Source of the DNA: Pyruvatibacter sp. HU-CL02332
GTDB lineage: Bacteria > Pseudomonadota > Alphaproteobacteria > CGMCC-115125
Direction: 5' to 3'
NCBI RefSeq assembly: GCF_040362765.1
Contig: NZ_BAABWK010000002.1
Location: 186,001-250,000, forward strand
DNA: 64,000 nt
Made by a program: the position numbers and the translations under genes. Below, in pieces: positions 17,469 to 26,279 of the stretch; within the stretch, counting starts at the first letter, position 1; each line of letters starts with the position of its first letter. The notes beneath the pieces were generated by a model. It searched no databases. It saw nothing but the letters and a program-made list of their open reading frames with translations, and was not told where the DNA came from.

Positions 17469-19067
17469 ATGAGCGAGTGGTGGCAAGGTGCCGTCGTCTA
17501 CCAGATCTATCCGCGCAGCTATATGGACACGGATGGGGACGGCGTTGGTGATCTTGAAGGCATTCGGCGCAAGCTCGACTATGTTGCCTCTCTTGGCGTG
17601 GACGCAATCTGGCTATCACCGATCTACCCGTCACCAAACAATGACTTTGGGTATGACGTTGCCGACTATGTGAATGTTGATGCGGCCATGGGGGGTATGG
17701 CTGCATTCGATGCGCTGCTTGAAGAAGCCCATGCGCGCGGTTTGAAAGTCATTCTGGATCAGGTCCTGAGCCACACGTCCGACCAGCATGCCTGGTTTCA
17801 GGAGAGCCTGACGTCAAAGGACAACCCCAAGTCCGACTGGTATGTGTGGACCGAAGCACGCGAAGACGGTACACCGCCCAACAACTGGCTGGCAGCCTTT
17901 GGCGGGGCTTCATGGTCATGGCACCCCCTGCGCCGGCAATACTACTTCCATCAGTTCCTGCGGACGCAGCCCAAGCTGAATTTCCACAATCCCGATGTGG
18001 TTGAGGCGGTGCTGAACGTATTGCGTTTCTGGCTCGACAAGGGCGTGGACGGGTTCCGGCTTGATGTTGCCAATTCCTATGTGCACGACGCCTCCCTTGG
18101 GGACAACACACCCGTTCCCAAGGAGAAGCGCTCAGCCCTCTCCTGGAGCCACCCAGCCCGCCTGCAGTTTCATGACCATGATTGGAACCAGCCGGAAAAC
18201 GTCGCCATCATGACCCGCATCCGCGACGTGGTGGACAGCTATGAAGATCGACTGGTGTTTGGCGAGTTTGCCGCAGGTGAGAAGATCCTCGGCCAATATG
18301 CGGGCGGCGACGACCGGCTACACACCGCATACACATTCACGCTGTTGGATGCTGCCAACCTCGAGCGCTCGGTCTTTGATCATTACTACAGCCGCATCGC
18401 CGGACCGGTGGAAGACCTGTTCCCGTGTGTGACCTTTTCCAACCACGATGTGGCCCGGCCCGTCACACGCTGGTCCAAGGGCCGTGACAAGGCGCAGGTC
18501 GCCAAGCTCGGCATGGCGCTCCTCATGTGCCTGCGCGGCACGGCCTTGATGTATCAGGGCGAAGAGCTGGGTCTCGACGACATTGATGTCACCCGCGAGC
18601 AGATACAGGACCCGTTCGGCACGTTGTATTTCCCACACTTCAAGGGCAGGGACGGGTGCCGCTCTCCCATGCCGTGGGCGCCGGACGTCCGCTATGCGGG
18701 GTTCTCGACTGTTGAGCCGTGGCTGCCCGTTGGGCCGGAGCATCCCGCCCTGTCAGTCAGCACTCAGGAAGCAGACACTGGCTCGACACTGGCGTTTTCC
18801 AAGCAAGCGATTGCTCTGCGCAAGGCGCACCCGGTTTTGCAGACCGGTGACATCACACTGCTTGAAACGTCAAACGACGTGCTGGCCTTCACCCGAAGTG
18901 ACGGAGCTCAGACCATGACGTGCGTGTTCAATTTTGGCGATGAAGACGCAACCATCGACACCAATGCTGTCCTCTCCCCAGAGCTGACCTTAGGCAAGGC
19001 TGGCCACGATGCGGGTCAGGTGACAGTTGGCCCGCTGGGGGTCTTTGTCGGGATGAATGCTGAGTAG
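17469..19067 (+). CDS. GH13 alpha-glucosidase
   Basis: A 532-residue alpha-amylase-family glycosidase, probably cytosolic, acting on maltose-like or sucrose-like alpha-glucosides. WWQGAVVYQIYPRSYMDTDGDGVGDL opens the TIM barrel. DQVLSHTSDQH, the nucleophile Asp in GFRLDVANS (about residue 198), the acid/base Glu in VFGEF (about 264) and FSNHDVAR (about 326) form the GH13 active site. QPKLNFHNPDV is typical of the alpha-glucosidase subfamily. The start is ATG 17469 after GGGGAAGAAC. It is divergent from the HHDH-type gene with 99 bases between them; no sugar regulator or transporter is adjacent. Confidence 0.93.
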   Translation: MSEWWQGAVVYQIYPRSYMDTDGDGVGDLEGIRRKLDYVASLGVDAIWLSPIYPSPNNDFGYDVADYVNVDAAMGGMAAFDALLEEAHARGLKVILDQVLSHTSDQHAWFQESLTSKDNPKSDWYVWTEAREDGTPPNNWLAAFGGASWSWHPLRRQYYFHQFLRTQPKLNFHNPDVVEAVLNVLRFWLDKGVDGFRLDVANSYVHDASLGDNTPVPKEKRSALSWSHPARLQFHDHDWNQPENVAIMTRIRDVVDSYEDRLVFGEFAAGEKILGQYAGGDDRLHTAYTFTLLDAANLERSVFDHYYSRIAGPVEDLFPCVTFSNHDVARPVTRWSKGRDKAQVAKLGMALLMCLRGTALMYQGEELGLDDIDVTREQIQDPFGTLYFPHFKGRDGCRSPMPWAPDVRYAGFSTVEPWLPVGPEHPALSVSTQEADTGSTLAFSKQAIALRKAHPVLQTGDITLLETSNDVLAFTRSDGAQTMTCVFNFGDEDATIDTNAVLSPELTLGKAGHDAGQVTVGPLGVFVGMNAE

Positions 19068-19096
19068 CAGGCTTACCGGATTCGCGGTGTCGCGGG

Positions 19097-20794
19097 TCAG
19101 ACGTAGCTGACCAGCAACATCACTACCAGAAGAATGGCAACCCACAGGACGCTCAGTCCGGTGCCCCATGTGGCGGCTACATTGGTCTGTGGTCCTGCGG
19201 CCGTGAACATGGCGCGGAAGGTCCCTACCAGGCGAGCACTCACAAAGTTCTGCCACGCCGAATAGGCCGCAGACGTAACCGACATGACGGTAGCCACAAT
19301 TGCCGGTCCAAGACGGCGATAGAGCCAGTCCACGTCGATGAGGGCGGATGCCTCGTCGCGTGGCAGAAGTCCCCAGGCCCGAGCAGCGGCGAAAACCAGC
19401 AGCGAGAAAGCCAGTCCCTGCATGTGCAGAACAAGACCTGCCGCATCAAAGGCCACATTGTCCCAATAGGGCATGGAGCCGATGCCAACGCAGCCCAGCA
19501 CACCAATCATCATGGCCAGACGCATGTGCAGAGGCGCGTCCGAAACAGTGTGCTCTTCCTGACGCTCACCGAAGAAGGCCGCAGCGGGTACCCGGAGGCC
19601 CGCATGGGCCCAAACACCGGCCACGCCGAACAGGGCCAGCGCCGCCACATAGGGACCTGAATTGGTCCAGATGGATGTCAGGAGCGCGGGAATGGCGGTG
19701 CCACCCGCGAGGATCGGAAGACCCGCGACCGACAGGCCACCAATCACCGCGAAACCTGCCGTCCACGGCATTTGGGCAGCAAGGCCGCCAAGGCTGGCAG
19801 CAGAAGCGGTGCCGGTGCGGAACAGAACCGCGCCAATGGCCATAAACATCAAGAGGAAGCCAAAGATGTTGGCAACAGCGAGTGTCGTGGCGGCCGCAAG
19901 GGCTTCGGGTGTGCCGATGCCAACTGCGGTGACGGCAAGGCCCACCTGACTGATCAGGCCGTAGCACAGCGCCCGGCGCAGATCGTTGGCGAGGAGCGCA
20001 AGAAAGACCGGAAAGGCAATCATCACAGGACCGATGAAGGTCAGCAGCTGCTCACCTGGCAGGAAGCGCATCAATGCGTATACGGATGTTGTCACAGCGA
20101 AGACGCTGAGCAGAACGGTGCCGCCCGGCGTGGACTCCGGATAGGCATCTGTCAGCCATGCGTGCAGCACTGGAAAAGCCGAGCGAATGCCAAGCGCGAG
20201 AATGAGATAAACGCCGGCGGTCGTGCTCAGGTCACCCACAAAGAAGGAAATGCTGCCGGTCACCTTGTAGGTCAGCAGGAACGCTTCCAGCAGCAAGACA
20301 CCGGCCAGAATATTGGCAACGGCAAAGCGCATGCCTGCGCCCAGTGAGCGGCTGGTGCCGCCGGACCAGATCAGGAAGGCGGCCGCGATGGAGGAGATTT
20401 CAAAGAAGATGAAGAAGCTGGGCAGGTCGCCTGCCAGCACCGCGCCTGTTGCACAGCCTGTGTAAATCAGCCCGGCAGCCACGGGCAGGCCTGCGCGCTC
20501 ATGCCAGTTGAAGATGCCGGCGATGGTCGCCGCTGCCAGAAAGCTGACCGCGATGGCAAAGCCCGGCTGAGTGATATCAAACGTCGCGATGGAAATGCCG
20601 AGCATCTCGACCATCCCACCGGGTCCGGCAGGCAGGGCCAGCAGATGCACAAGGCCGAGGAGCGGCGCTGCGACAGAGACAAATGGACGTGTCGCGCGTG
20701 GCAGCAGCGTTGCCAGAAGACCGGCAAGGATCAGCAGGAAGCCAGGCGACAGTCCATCAAGCGCTCCACCAAAAATATCGGGACCCATGCTCAT
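19097..20794 (-). CDS. Antiporter-like membrane subunit, degenerate MrpD/NuoN-type (third copy)
   Basis: A 565-residue, 14-helix-type membrane protein, last gene of the Mrp operon. It retains the TM5 glutamate (E132 in FFEISS) of proton-translocating Mrp/complex I subunits. The TM7 lysine is replaced by Arg (R204 in IRSAFPVLHAW), the TM8 lysine by threonine (TTSVYALMRF near 236), and the TM12 lysine motif (FISKW in MrpD) is absent (GGTAIPALLTSIW). It may be structural or have altered coupling. The start overlaps the preceding small gene by 4 bases. Confidence 0.85.
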   Translation of the reverse strand: MSMGPDIFGGALDGLSPGFLLILAGLLATLLPRATRPFVSVAAPLLGLVHLLALPAGPGGMVEMLGISIATFDITQPGFAIAVSFLAAATIAGIFNWHERAGLPVAAGLIYTGCATGAVLAGDLPSFFIFFEISSIAAAFLIWSGGTSRSLGAGMRFAVANILAGVLLLEAFLLTYKVTGSISFFVGDLSTTAGVYLILALGIRSAFPVLHAWLTDAYPESTPGGTVLLSVFAVTTSVYALMRFLPGEQLLTFIGPVMIAFPVFLALLANDLRRALCYGLISQVGLAVTAVGIGTPEALAAATTLAVANIFGFLLMFMAIGAVLFRTGTASAASLGGLAAQMPWTAGFAVIGGLSVAGLPILAGGTAIPALLTSIWTNSGPYVAALALFGVAGVWAHAGLRVPAAAFFGERQEEHTVSDAPLHMRLAMMIGVLGCVGIGSMPYWDNVAFDAAGLVLHMQGLAFSLLVFAAARAWGLLPRDEASALIDVDWLYRRLGPAIVATVMSVTSAAYSAWQNFVSARLVGTFRAMFTAAGPQTNVAATWGTGLSVLWVAILLVVMLLVSYV

Positions 20795-21063
20795 TGGGTG
20801 TCATCCTTCCCGCTGTAATAGCCAATCCGGCGGCGCAGCAAAAAGCGCAGCGGCCAGGTAGCGACAACAGCGACCAGCGCTGCGGCGAACGAAGCCACGG
20901 CAGCGCCAAACGGAATGTCGGAAATGAACGGAAGACCGTTGGATGGAAACACAAGTCCTGCCGCGGCCAACAGCACGCAGAGGATCACAATGAAGACCAG
21001 CATGTTGCGGTCCGCCTGTTTGGTCAGCGCCCAGCCCCAGAAGCCATTTGGTTTGTCAGACAT
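20791..21063 (-). CDS. Small membrane protein of the Mrp operon
   Basis: A 90-residue protein with two predicted helices (MLVFIVILCVLLAAAGLVF and AAVASFAAALVAVVATWPL) and a basic C-terminal end. I do not recognise it as a standard Mrp subunit. Overlapping start and stop signals with the flanking antiporter genes, and conservation of spacing, suggest that it belongs to the complex. The start is ATG 21063; a TTG lies one codon upstream. Confidence 0.75.
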   Translation of the reverse strand: MSDKPNGFWGWALTKQADRNMLVFIVILCVLLAAAGLVFPSNGLPFISDIPFGAAVASFAAALVAVVATWPLRFLLRRRIGYYSGKDDTQ

Positions 21064-21075
21064 CAATCAGCCTCC

Positions 21076-22596
21076 CTAGTGGCCGCCAATGATGGGCGCA
21101 ATCAGCTCTTTGAGCGGCCCAACGAGGAACAGGGTGAGGAAACACAAGGCGGCGGTAATCACAGGCGCAATGACGGTGAGCCGTGGTGCACGAATGCGCT
21201 CTTCCACGGGCACGGCTTCATTGAACTGGGATGCTGGCTCTGCCCGGTCACCAAGATTGCCAAAGAAGCCACGGGCAACGACCGGCAACAGATAGCCAAT
21301 GGACAGAAGCGAGGCGAGGATCAGAGGATAGATGATGTATTTTTCGCCCGAATCCGTCGCGGCCATCACCAGGTAAAGCTTCACCCAGTCACCTCCCAGA
21401 GGCGGTATGCCGATGATCGCGAGGGCACCTACGGTAAAGGCGCCATACACCCAGGGCATTTTGCGCCCCAGACCATCCATCTGGCTCAGCTCGGTCTTTT
21501 GCGTGGCGACGTAAATGGCACCGGCACACATGAAGAGGGTGATCTTGGCCGTCGCGTGCATCATGATCTGCAGGGCACCGGCCGTGACGCCATAGCCTGA
21601 CGCGAGCATGGCCCCAAGCGTCACATAAGACAGCTGACTGACGGTCGAGTAGGCCAACCGCGCTTTCAGATTGTCCTTCGTCATCGCAATGATGCCGGCA
21701 AACACAATCGAGAACGCAGCCACCCACATCAGCCAGACGCTGGCGTCCGTAGACGACAGAAAGTCCGTGCCGAAGACATAGACGGTCACCTTAAGAACCG
21801 TGAACACACCGGCTTTCACAACGGCCACGGCATGCAGCAATGCGGATACTGGTGTCGGTGCCACCATGGCATGGGGCAACCACGGGTGAATGGGGACGAG
21901 CGCCGCCTTGCCAATGCCGAACATGTAAAGGCCCAGCAGGATCGGCAGCAGTGCTTCGTCGATCTTGCCTTCAAGGATGCCGCCGACCTGGAAGTCACCG
22001 GTGCCAGCAACCGCATAGGTCCAGATGATGGCGGGGAGCAGGAGGCCGATGGATGTGGCCAACAGGATGCCCAGATAGATGCGTGCACCACGTCGTGCTG
22101 CCGGTGTCTCCTTGTGGGCCACCAGCGGATAGGTTGAGAGCGTGAGCACTTCGTAGAAGATGAAAAGCGTCAGCAGGTTATCTGCCAGCGCAATGCCCAT
22201 GGCTGCGCCCAGCGCAATGGCAAAGCAGGCATAGAAGCGTGTCTGGTTTTCTTCCTTGTTGCCGCGCATATAGCCGATGGCATAGAGCGACGTCACAATC
22301 CAAAGCCCACTGGCGACCAGCGAGAAGATGACGCCCAGCGGTTCCAGTTTGAAGGCAATGGGCACGCCGGGCACCACATCAAACAGCACAAGACGTGGCG
22401 CTTCACCTGCCAGATATCCGCCCAGCAGATGCAGAACAGTGATGAAGAGCGCAACAGCGGTTGTCAGCGTGACGGCTTCACGCAAATTGGGCCAACGACC
22501 GGCTAGCACCAAAAGCACCGCACCGGCCATGGGGAGCAGAACGGCAATCAGCATCGCCGTGCCAAAATCGATGCCTAAGGGAGTGAGCAAGGTCAT
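21076..22596 (-). CDS. Mrp antiporter large subunit, MrpA/NuoL-like (second copy)
   Basis: A 506-residue antiporter-like subunit. It keeps the TM5 Glu (E149, FIFYEVLTLSTYP), the TM7 Lys (K230, GIGKAALVPIHPWLP) and the TM8 Lys (K261). The segment PTPVSALLHAVAVVKAG is the signature of MrpA and NuoL rather than MrpD, so this protein may supply the MrpA N-terminal function, with the DUF4040 protein upstream supplying the C-terminal part. TM12 has DWVKLYLV. Start and stop overlap the mrpD-like gene by 4 bases. Confidence 0.88.
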   Translation of the reverse strand: MTLLTPLGIDFGTAMLIAVLLPMAGAVLLVLAGRWPNLREAVTLTTAVALFITVLHLLGGYLAGEAPRLVLFDVVPGVPIAFKLEPLGVIFSLVASGLWIVTSLYAIGYMRGNKEENQTRFYACFAIALGAAMGIALADNLLTLFIFYEVLTLSTYPLVAHKETPAARRGARIYLGILLATSIGLLLPAIIWTYAVAGTGDFQVGGILEGKIDEALLPILLGLYMFGIGKAALVPIHPWLPHAMVAPTPVSALLHAVAVVKAGVFTVLKVTVYVFGTDFLSSTDASVWLMWVAAFSIVFAGIIAMTKDNLKARLAYSTVSQLSYVTLGAMLASGYGVTAGALQIMMHATAKITLFMCAGAIYVATQKTELSQMDGLGRKMPWVYGAFTVGALAIIGIPPLGGDWVKLYLVMAATDSGEKYIIYPLILASLLSIGYLLPVVARGFFGNLGDRAEPASQFNEAVPVEERIRAPRLTVIAPVITAALCFLTLFLVGPLKELIAPIIGGH

Positions 22597-24143
22597 GGCG
22601 CCACTCCTTCGACCACACCATCAAGAGGAATGATGCTGGTCGCAGCATCAACGCTACCATTGAGAAGTGTTTCAGCCACGGTCTGGCCGATACTGGCCGT
22701 CAGCTCCGCATTGATGCCGAAATAGACGCACACAAGCGCAAGGGTCCACATGGGAAGCAGCATGGACAATGGAGCTTCGCGCACGGGTTTTGATCCCTCA
22801 GGAGCAGGTGTGAGATAGGCCATCTCAACCATCCGCCATACATAGATGACAGCGATGAGTGAACTCGCCACGATCATGAAAGCGATGATCCAGTCGCCGG
22901 TCTCAAGGGCACCGAGGATGAGGTACCACTTGGAAATGAAGCCGACCGTCAGGGGCACGCCGATCAGCGACAAACCGCCCACGACCATCGCCGCCATGGT
23001 CCACGGCATCTGTCGGCCAAGGCCTGCAAAGCTGGTGACGGCTGTTGAGCCCACACGATAGACTACGGCACCTGCGACCATGAACATGACGCCTTTCATG
23101 GCGGCGTGGTTGAACAGGTGCACCATGGTTGCCGTCAGGCCGGTGACGCTCGCCATGGAGAAGCCCAGCACCATGTAGCCGATCTGGGCCACAGACGAGT
23201 AGGCGAGCAAACGTTTGAAGTCAGTCTGGAATACCGCAACCGCGGAAGCCACGAACATAGCGACCAGCGCCAAGGGCAGGAACACGGTTGAGAGCGATAG
23301 CTCAACGACCGGGAAGTCATACCCAAACACTGTGAACATGAAGCGCAGCAGCACATACACAGCCACCTTGGTGGACGTCGCCGCCAGAAAGATGCTCACC
23401 ACGGATGGCGCATAGGTGTAGGCGTTGGGCAGCCAGGCGTGGATCGGGAACATGGCCAGCTTCAGTGCCAGACCAACCATGATGAAGGCGAAGCCCGCCC
23501 GAACGCTGGTGAGTTCACCCAGTGGCTGCAACCGCACAGCCAGGTCTTCCATGTTGAGGGTGCCGGTTGCCTGATAGAGCAGCCCCAGTCCGATCACATA
23601 GAAGGTGGCGCCGATGGTGCCCATCACGAGATAGGTGTAGCCCGCGGTCAGGGCGCGGCGGTCCCGTCGTGCGCCCATGGCAACAAGGACATATGTCGAG
23701 AGCGATGAAATCTCGAGAAACACGAAGACGTTGAAGGCATCGCCCGCAATCGTGACACCCAGAAGGCCCGTCAGGCACAGCGTAAAGACCGTGTAGAAAA
23801 GCGCCTGTTTGGAGGGTTCAATTTCTGCGCGTATGGAGCGACGCGCAAATGGCAGAACCAGCGCGCTGGTCGCCGCAACGATCACCAGCACAAAGGCATT
23901 CATCGCATCCACACGATACTCAATGCCAAAGGGTGGTGCCCAGCCGCCCAACTGATAGGAGATTGGTCCGCTGACGATGACCTGCTGCAACAGCAACAGT
24001 GACATGATGAAGCAAAGAATGCCTGTCACGAGCGCCACGAGACCAGCAAGGTTGCCGCGCATCATCAGCAGGCAGATAGGTGCCGCCAGCATCGGCACGA
24101 CCACCTGCAGCGCAGGCAGGTGATACATGATGAAGTCCATCAT
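22593..24143 (-). CDS. mrpD: Na+/H+ antiporter subunit MrpD (MnhD)
   Basis: A 516-residue antiporter-like subunit of the Mrp complex in the inner membrane. All key charged residues are present: E144 in VFLEISSLSTY (TM5), K228 in LALKLAMFPIHAWLP (TM7), K259 in TSTKVAVYVLLRF (TM8), and FISKWYLI in TM12. The start is ATG 24143, sharing a base with the mrpC stop (TGATG); upstream TTG/ATG alternatives exist. Mrp antiporters export Na+ or other cations in exchange for protons, supporting pH and salt homeostasis. Confidence 0.93.
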   Translation of the reverse strand: MMDFIMYHLPALQVVVPMLAAPICLLMMRGNLAGLVALVTGILCFIMSLLLLQQVIVSGPISYQLGGWAPPFGIEYRVDAMNAFVLVIVAATSALVLPFARRSIRAEIEPSKQALFYTVFTLCLTGLLGVTIAGDAFNVFVFLEISSLSTYVLVAMGARRDRRALTAGYTYLVMGTIGATFYVIGLGLLYQATGTLNMEDLAVRLQPLGELTSVRAGFAFIMVGLALKLAMFPIHAWLPNAYTYAPSVVSIFLAATSTKVAVYVLLRFMFTVFGYDFPVVELSLSTVFLPLALVAMFVASAVAVFQTDFKRLLAYSSVAQIGYMVLGFSMASVTGLTATMVHLFNHAAMKGVMFMVAGAVVYRVGSTAVTSFAGLGRQMPWTMAAMVVGGLSLIGVPLTVGFISKWYLILGALETGDWIIAFMIVASSLIAVIYVWRMVEMAYLTPAPEGSKPVREAPLSMLLPMWTLALVCVYFGINAELTASIGQTVAETLLNGSVDAATSIIPLDGVVEGVAP

Positions 24144-24577
24144 CAAGCAGCGCCTCCGCTTGCGGATGTTCCGCTCTCGCCACCGGCACGGGGTGAGACA
24201 TCACGTCCAGCATCCGCGGCCTGAATGTCATCTTCTTCAATGGTGCCATAGGCGCGCTGAATACGGATAACGAGGCTCAATCCAACGGCCAGCGTCGCGA
24301 CACCCACCACAATGGCGGTGAGGATCAAAACGTGGGGCAGGGGATTGGAATACAACGCATTGGGATCATCGACATAGATCGGGGCCGTGCCGCCCGTGAC
24401 CTTGCCAACGGAGATGTAGAACAGAAACACGGACACCTGAAACAGGTTCAGGCCGACGAGCTTCTTGACGAGGTTGCCACGGGCCACAACGACATACAGA
24501 CCCACCATCATCAACACGATGACGAGCCAGTAGTTGTAACGGCCAAGTACGAATTCGAGGATGGGGCTATCTTCCAT
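24143..24577 (-). CDS. mrpC: Na+/H+ antiporter subunit MrpC (MnhC, NuoK-like)
   Basis: A 144-residue NuoK-like subunit with three helices. YWLVIVLMMVGLYVVVARGNLVKKLVGLNLFQVSVFLFYI carries the conserved glycine/asparagine pattern, and DPNALYSNPLPHVLILTAIVVGVATLAVGLSLVIRI is the typical third helix region. The C-terminal 35 residues are polar and rich in Asp, Gly and Ser and not conserved. It lies 3 bases after mrpB and is coupled to mrpD. Confidence 0.95.
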   Translation of the reverse strand: MEDSPILEFVLGRYNYWLVIVLMMVGLYVVVARGNLVKKLVGLNLFQVSVFLFYISVGKVTGGTAPIYVDDPNALYSNPLPHVLILTAIVVGVATLAVGLSLVIRIQRAYGTIEEDDIQAADAGRDVSPRAGGESGTSASGGAA

Positions 24578-24580
24578 GGC

Positions 24581-25030
24581 CTACCAGTCCTTGTCGTCGA
24601 TTGGACCTGCCGCGTCTGCAAATCCGTAAAACACAAGCACCATGACAGCGGCCACGGTCAGACCTACGCCTGCTTCAATCAGCAGGATGCCCAGATGTTG
24701 CCCGGCAACCGCATAGCCGATGGGGTCAGCTGCCACATAGTCATAGTCGAGGAAGTTGCCGCCGCGCAGCATGGTGTAGACGCCGACGCCCGCATAAATC
24801 AGCACGCCAAAGCAGGCCGCTGTTCGCACCACCCACAGCGGCATGACCTGCTGTGTTGTGCGCAGACCAAAGATCAGCGCGTAGAGAATAAATCCAACAG
24901 CAACAATCACGCCGGCCTGAAAGCCACCCCCGGCGCCAAAGTCGCCATGGAATTGAACGTACAGGCCAAACAGAATGATTGGCGCAATCAGGATCTTCGT
25001 GATGACGCGAAGGACGATGTGATGGTTCAT
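24581..25030 (-). CDS. mrpB: Na+/H+ antiporter subunit MrpB (MnhB)
   Basis: A 149-residue subunit. It opens with the MrpB signature VLRVITKILIAPIILFGLYVQFHGDFGAGGGFQAGV, followed by helices VIVAVGFILYALIFGL and GILLIEAGVGLTVAAVMVLVFY. Four helices are expected. The start overlaps the stop of the DUF4040 gene by 4 bases. Confidence 0.96.
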   Translation of the reverse strand: MNHHIVLRVITKILIAPIILFGLYVQFHGDFGAGGGFQAGVIVAVGFILYALIFGLRTTQQVMPLWVVRTAACFGVLIYAGVGVYTMLRGGNFLDYDYVAADPIGYAVAGQHLGILLIEAGVGLTVAAVMVLVFYGFADAAGPIDDKDW

Positions 25031-25608
25031 TCATCTTCCTCCCGACGATTTGCCGCCTGCGCCCGCGCAGCGACGGCGCGTCTCACCGGCTTGTGGCCCA
25101 GCAGAGCCAGCACACCTACACCGGCCATGAACACAACGACGACTTCGCCCAGAGTATCGAAGCCGCGATAGCTCGCGAGGACGGCGGTGACAATATTGGG
25201 CACGTCGATCTCTTCAGGTGTCTTGGTGATGTAGTAGGGCCCGACATGGGTCTGTGAGGGTGCCTGCGGATCACCGAATACCGGCATGTCGAAGGTTGAA
25301 TAGATCAGCGCCATGCCGGTGGCGACGACCACCAGCAGGGGCACAATCTGAGTTCGCTTGGAAGGTTTTTGAATCTGCGATGTGAGCGCAAGTGTTCCCA
25401 GCATCAAGACTGTTGAGATGCCGGCACCCACGGCGGCTTCCGTAAAGGCCACATCCGGTGCATCAAGCGTGATGAAGAGGCTGGCTGTCAGTAGGCTGAA
25501 GACGCCCGACAGCATGGTCACGACAAACAGATGATCCAGCCGGACAATCTGGATGGCCACGGCCACCAGCAGCGTAAAGAGCACAAGGTCGATGATGAGC
25601 GCACTCAT
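25027..25608 (-). CDS. MrpA C-terminal-like subunit (DUF4040/MbhD-MbhE type)
   Basis: A 193-residue membrane protein that matches the C-terminal part of MrpA, or the MbhD plus MbhE subunits of membrane-bound hydrogenase. LDAPDVAFTEAAVGAGISTVLMLGTLALT is the DUF4040 core (NuoJ-like), and NIVTAVLASYRGFDTLGEVVVVFMAGVGVLALL is the MbhE-like part. In single-polypeptide MrpA these are fused to the NuoL-like half; here they are separate. Overlaps mrpG and mrpB by 4 bases each. Confidence 0.9.
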   Translation of the reverse strand: MSALIIDLVLFTLLVAVAIQIVRLDHLFVVTMLSGVFSLLTASLFITLDAPDVAFTEAAVGAGISTVLMLGTLALTSQIQKPSKRTQIVPLLVVVATGMALIYSTFDMPVFGDPQAPSQTHVGPYYITKTPEEIDVPNIVTAVLASYRGFDTLGEVVVVFMAGVGVLALLGHKPVRRAVAARAQAANRREEDE

Positions 25609-25958
25609 GTGGCACCCCCATCCTTGCCGCCGGCGTCGCCTTCTTTCAGGTCCTTGCCCAGCAGCGGCCGCAGTCCTGCCGTCCAGGCCGCATTGGCCAC
25701 AGCATGGGTGGATGTCGGGCTGGTGAAGAACATGAAAAAGCCGATGGCGACTATTTTCACTGTGATGAGGCTGAAACCGGTCTGCAGCATCATCCCCAGC
25801 AAAATGAGTTCCGCGCCAAGTGTGTCGGTTATCCCGGCGGCATGCATGCGCGAATAAAAGTCGGGCAGGCGCAGGACGCCGATTGACCCGACGAGCAGGA
25901 AGAAGCTTCCACCCGCGAGCAAAACACCTGTCGCGATATCGAGGGCCATTTCAATCAT
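25605..25958 (-). CDS. mrpG: Na+/H+ antiporter subunit MrpG (MnhG)
   Basis: A 117-residue subunit with three helices. GSFFLLVGSIGVLRLPDFYSRMHAAGITDTLGAELILLGMML is the family signature. Codons ATG 25958 and 25949 could both start it; 25958 overlaps the mrpF stop. Coupled by a 4-base overlap to the DUF4040 gene. Confidence 0.95.
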   Translation of the reverse strand: MIEMALDIATGVLLAGGSFFLLVGSIGVLRLPDFYSRMHAAGITDTLGAELILLGMMLQTGFSLITVKIVAIGFFMFFTSPTSTHAVANAAWTAGLRPLLGKDLKEGDAGGKDGGAT

Positions 25959-26269
25959 TGAGAGGCCTCCGGCTTTGAAGAACCGTCCGGCTCGGCGGGC
26001 ACATCCTGATCAATGTCGCCCAGCGCCCGGTAGCGGAAGAACTTCAGAACGGCGATCGTGCCAACGAAGTTGATCAGTGCATAGAGGAGCGCAATGTCCA
26101 TGAAGTCCGGCCGGTCGGTCACAAATCCAACCAGACCGATCAGCAGCACTGTCTTCGTGCCGAAGGCGTTAAGGGCCAGCACACGGTCATAAAGACTTGG
26201 ACCTGCAAACAAGCGCACAAGCATCAGCAGCATGGCAGCGAGGAGGGCGAGGCTAGCGGCAAAGAACAT
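25955..26269 (-). CDS. mrpF: Na+/H+ antiporter subunit MrpF (MnhF)
   Basis: A 104-residue subunit with three helices. RLFAGPSLYDRVLALNAFGTKTVLLIGLVGF is the MrpF hallmark, with the conserved Asp of DRVLALN. ALINFVGTIAVLKFFRYR forms the last helix. The C-terminal ~20 residues are acidic and variable. It lies 10 bases after mrpE. Confidence 0.95.
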   Translation of the reverse strand: MFFAASLALLAAMLLMLVRLFAGPSLYDRVLALNAFGTKTVLLIGLVGFVTDRPDFMDIALLYALINFVGTIAVLKFFRYRALGDIDQDVPAEPDGSSKPEASQ

Positions 26270-26279
26270 CTGTCAGCCC

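Noticed and set aside
20683-21600. 305-codon plus-strand frame inside the Mrp operon (and similar ones at 19348-20347 and 24332-25171)
   Set aside because: Shadows of Mrp genes, full of His/Gln/Arg, with no ribosome site or homology.
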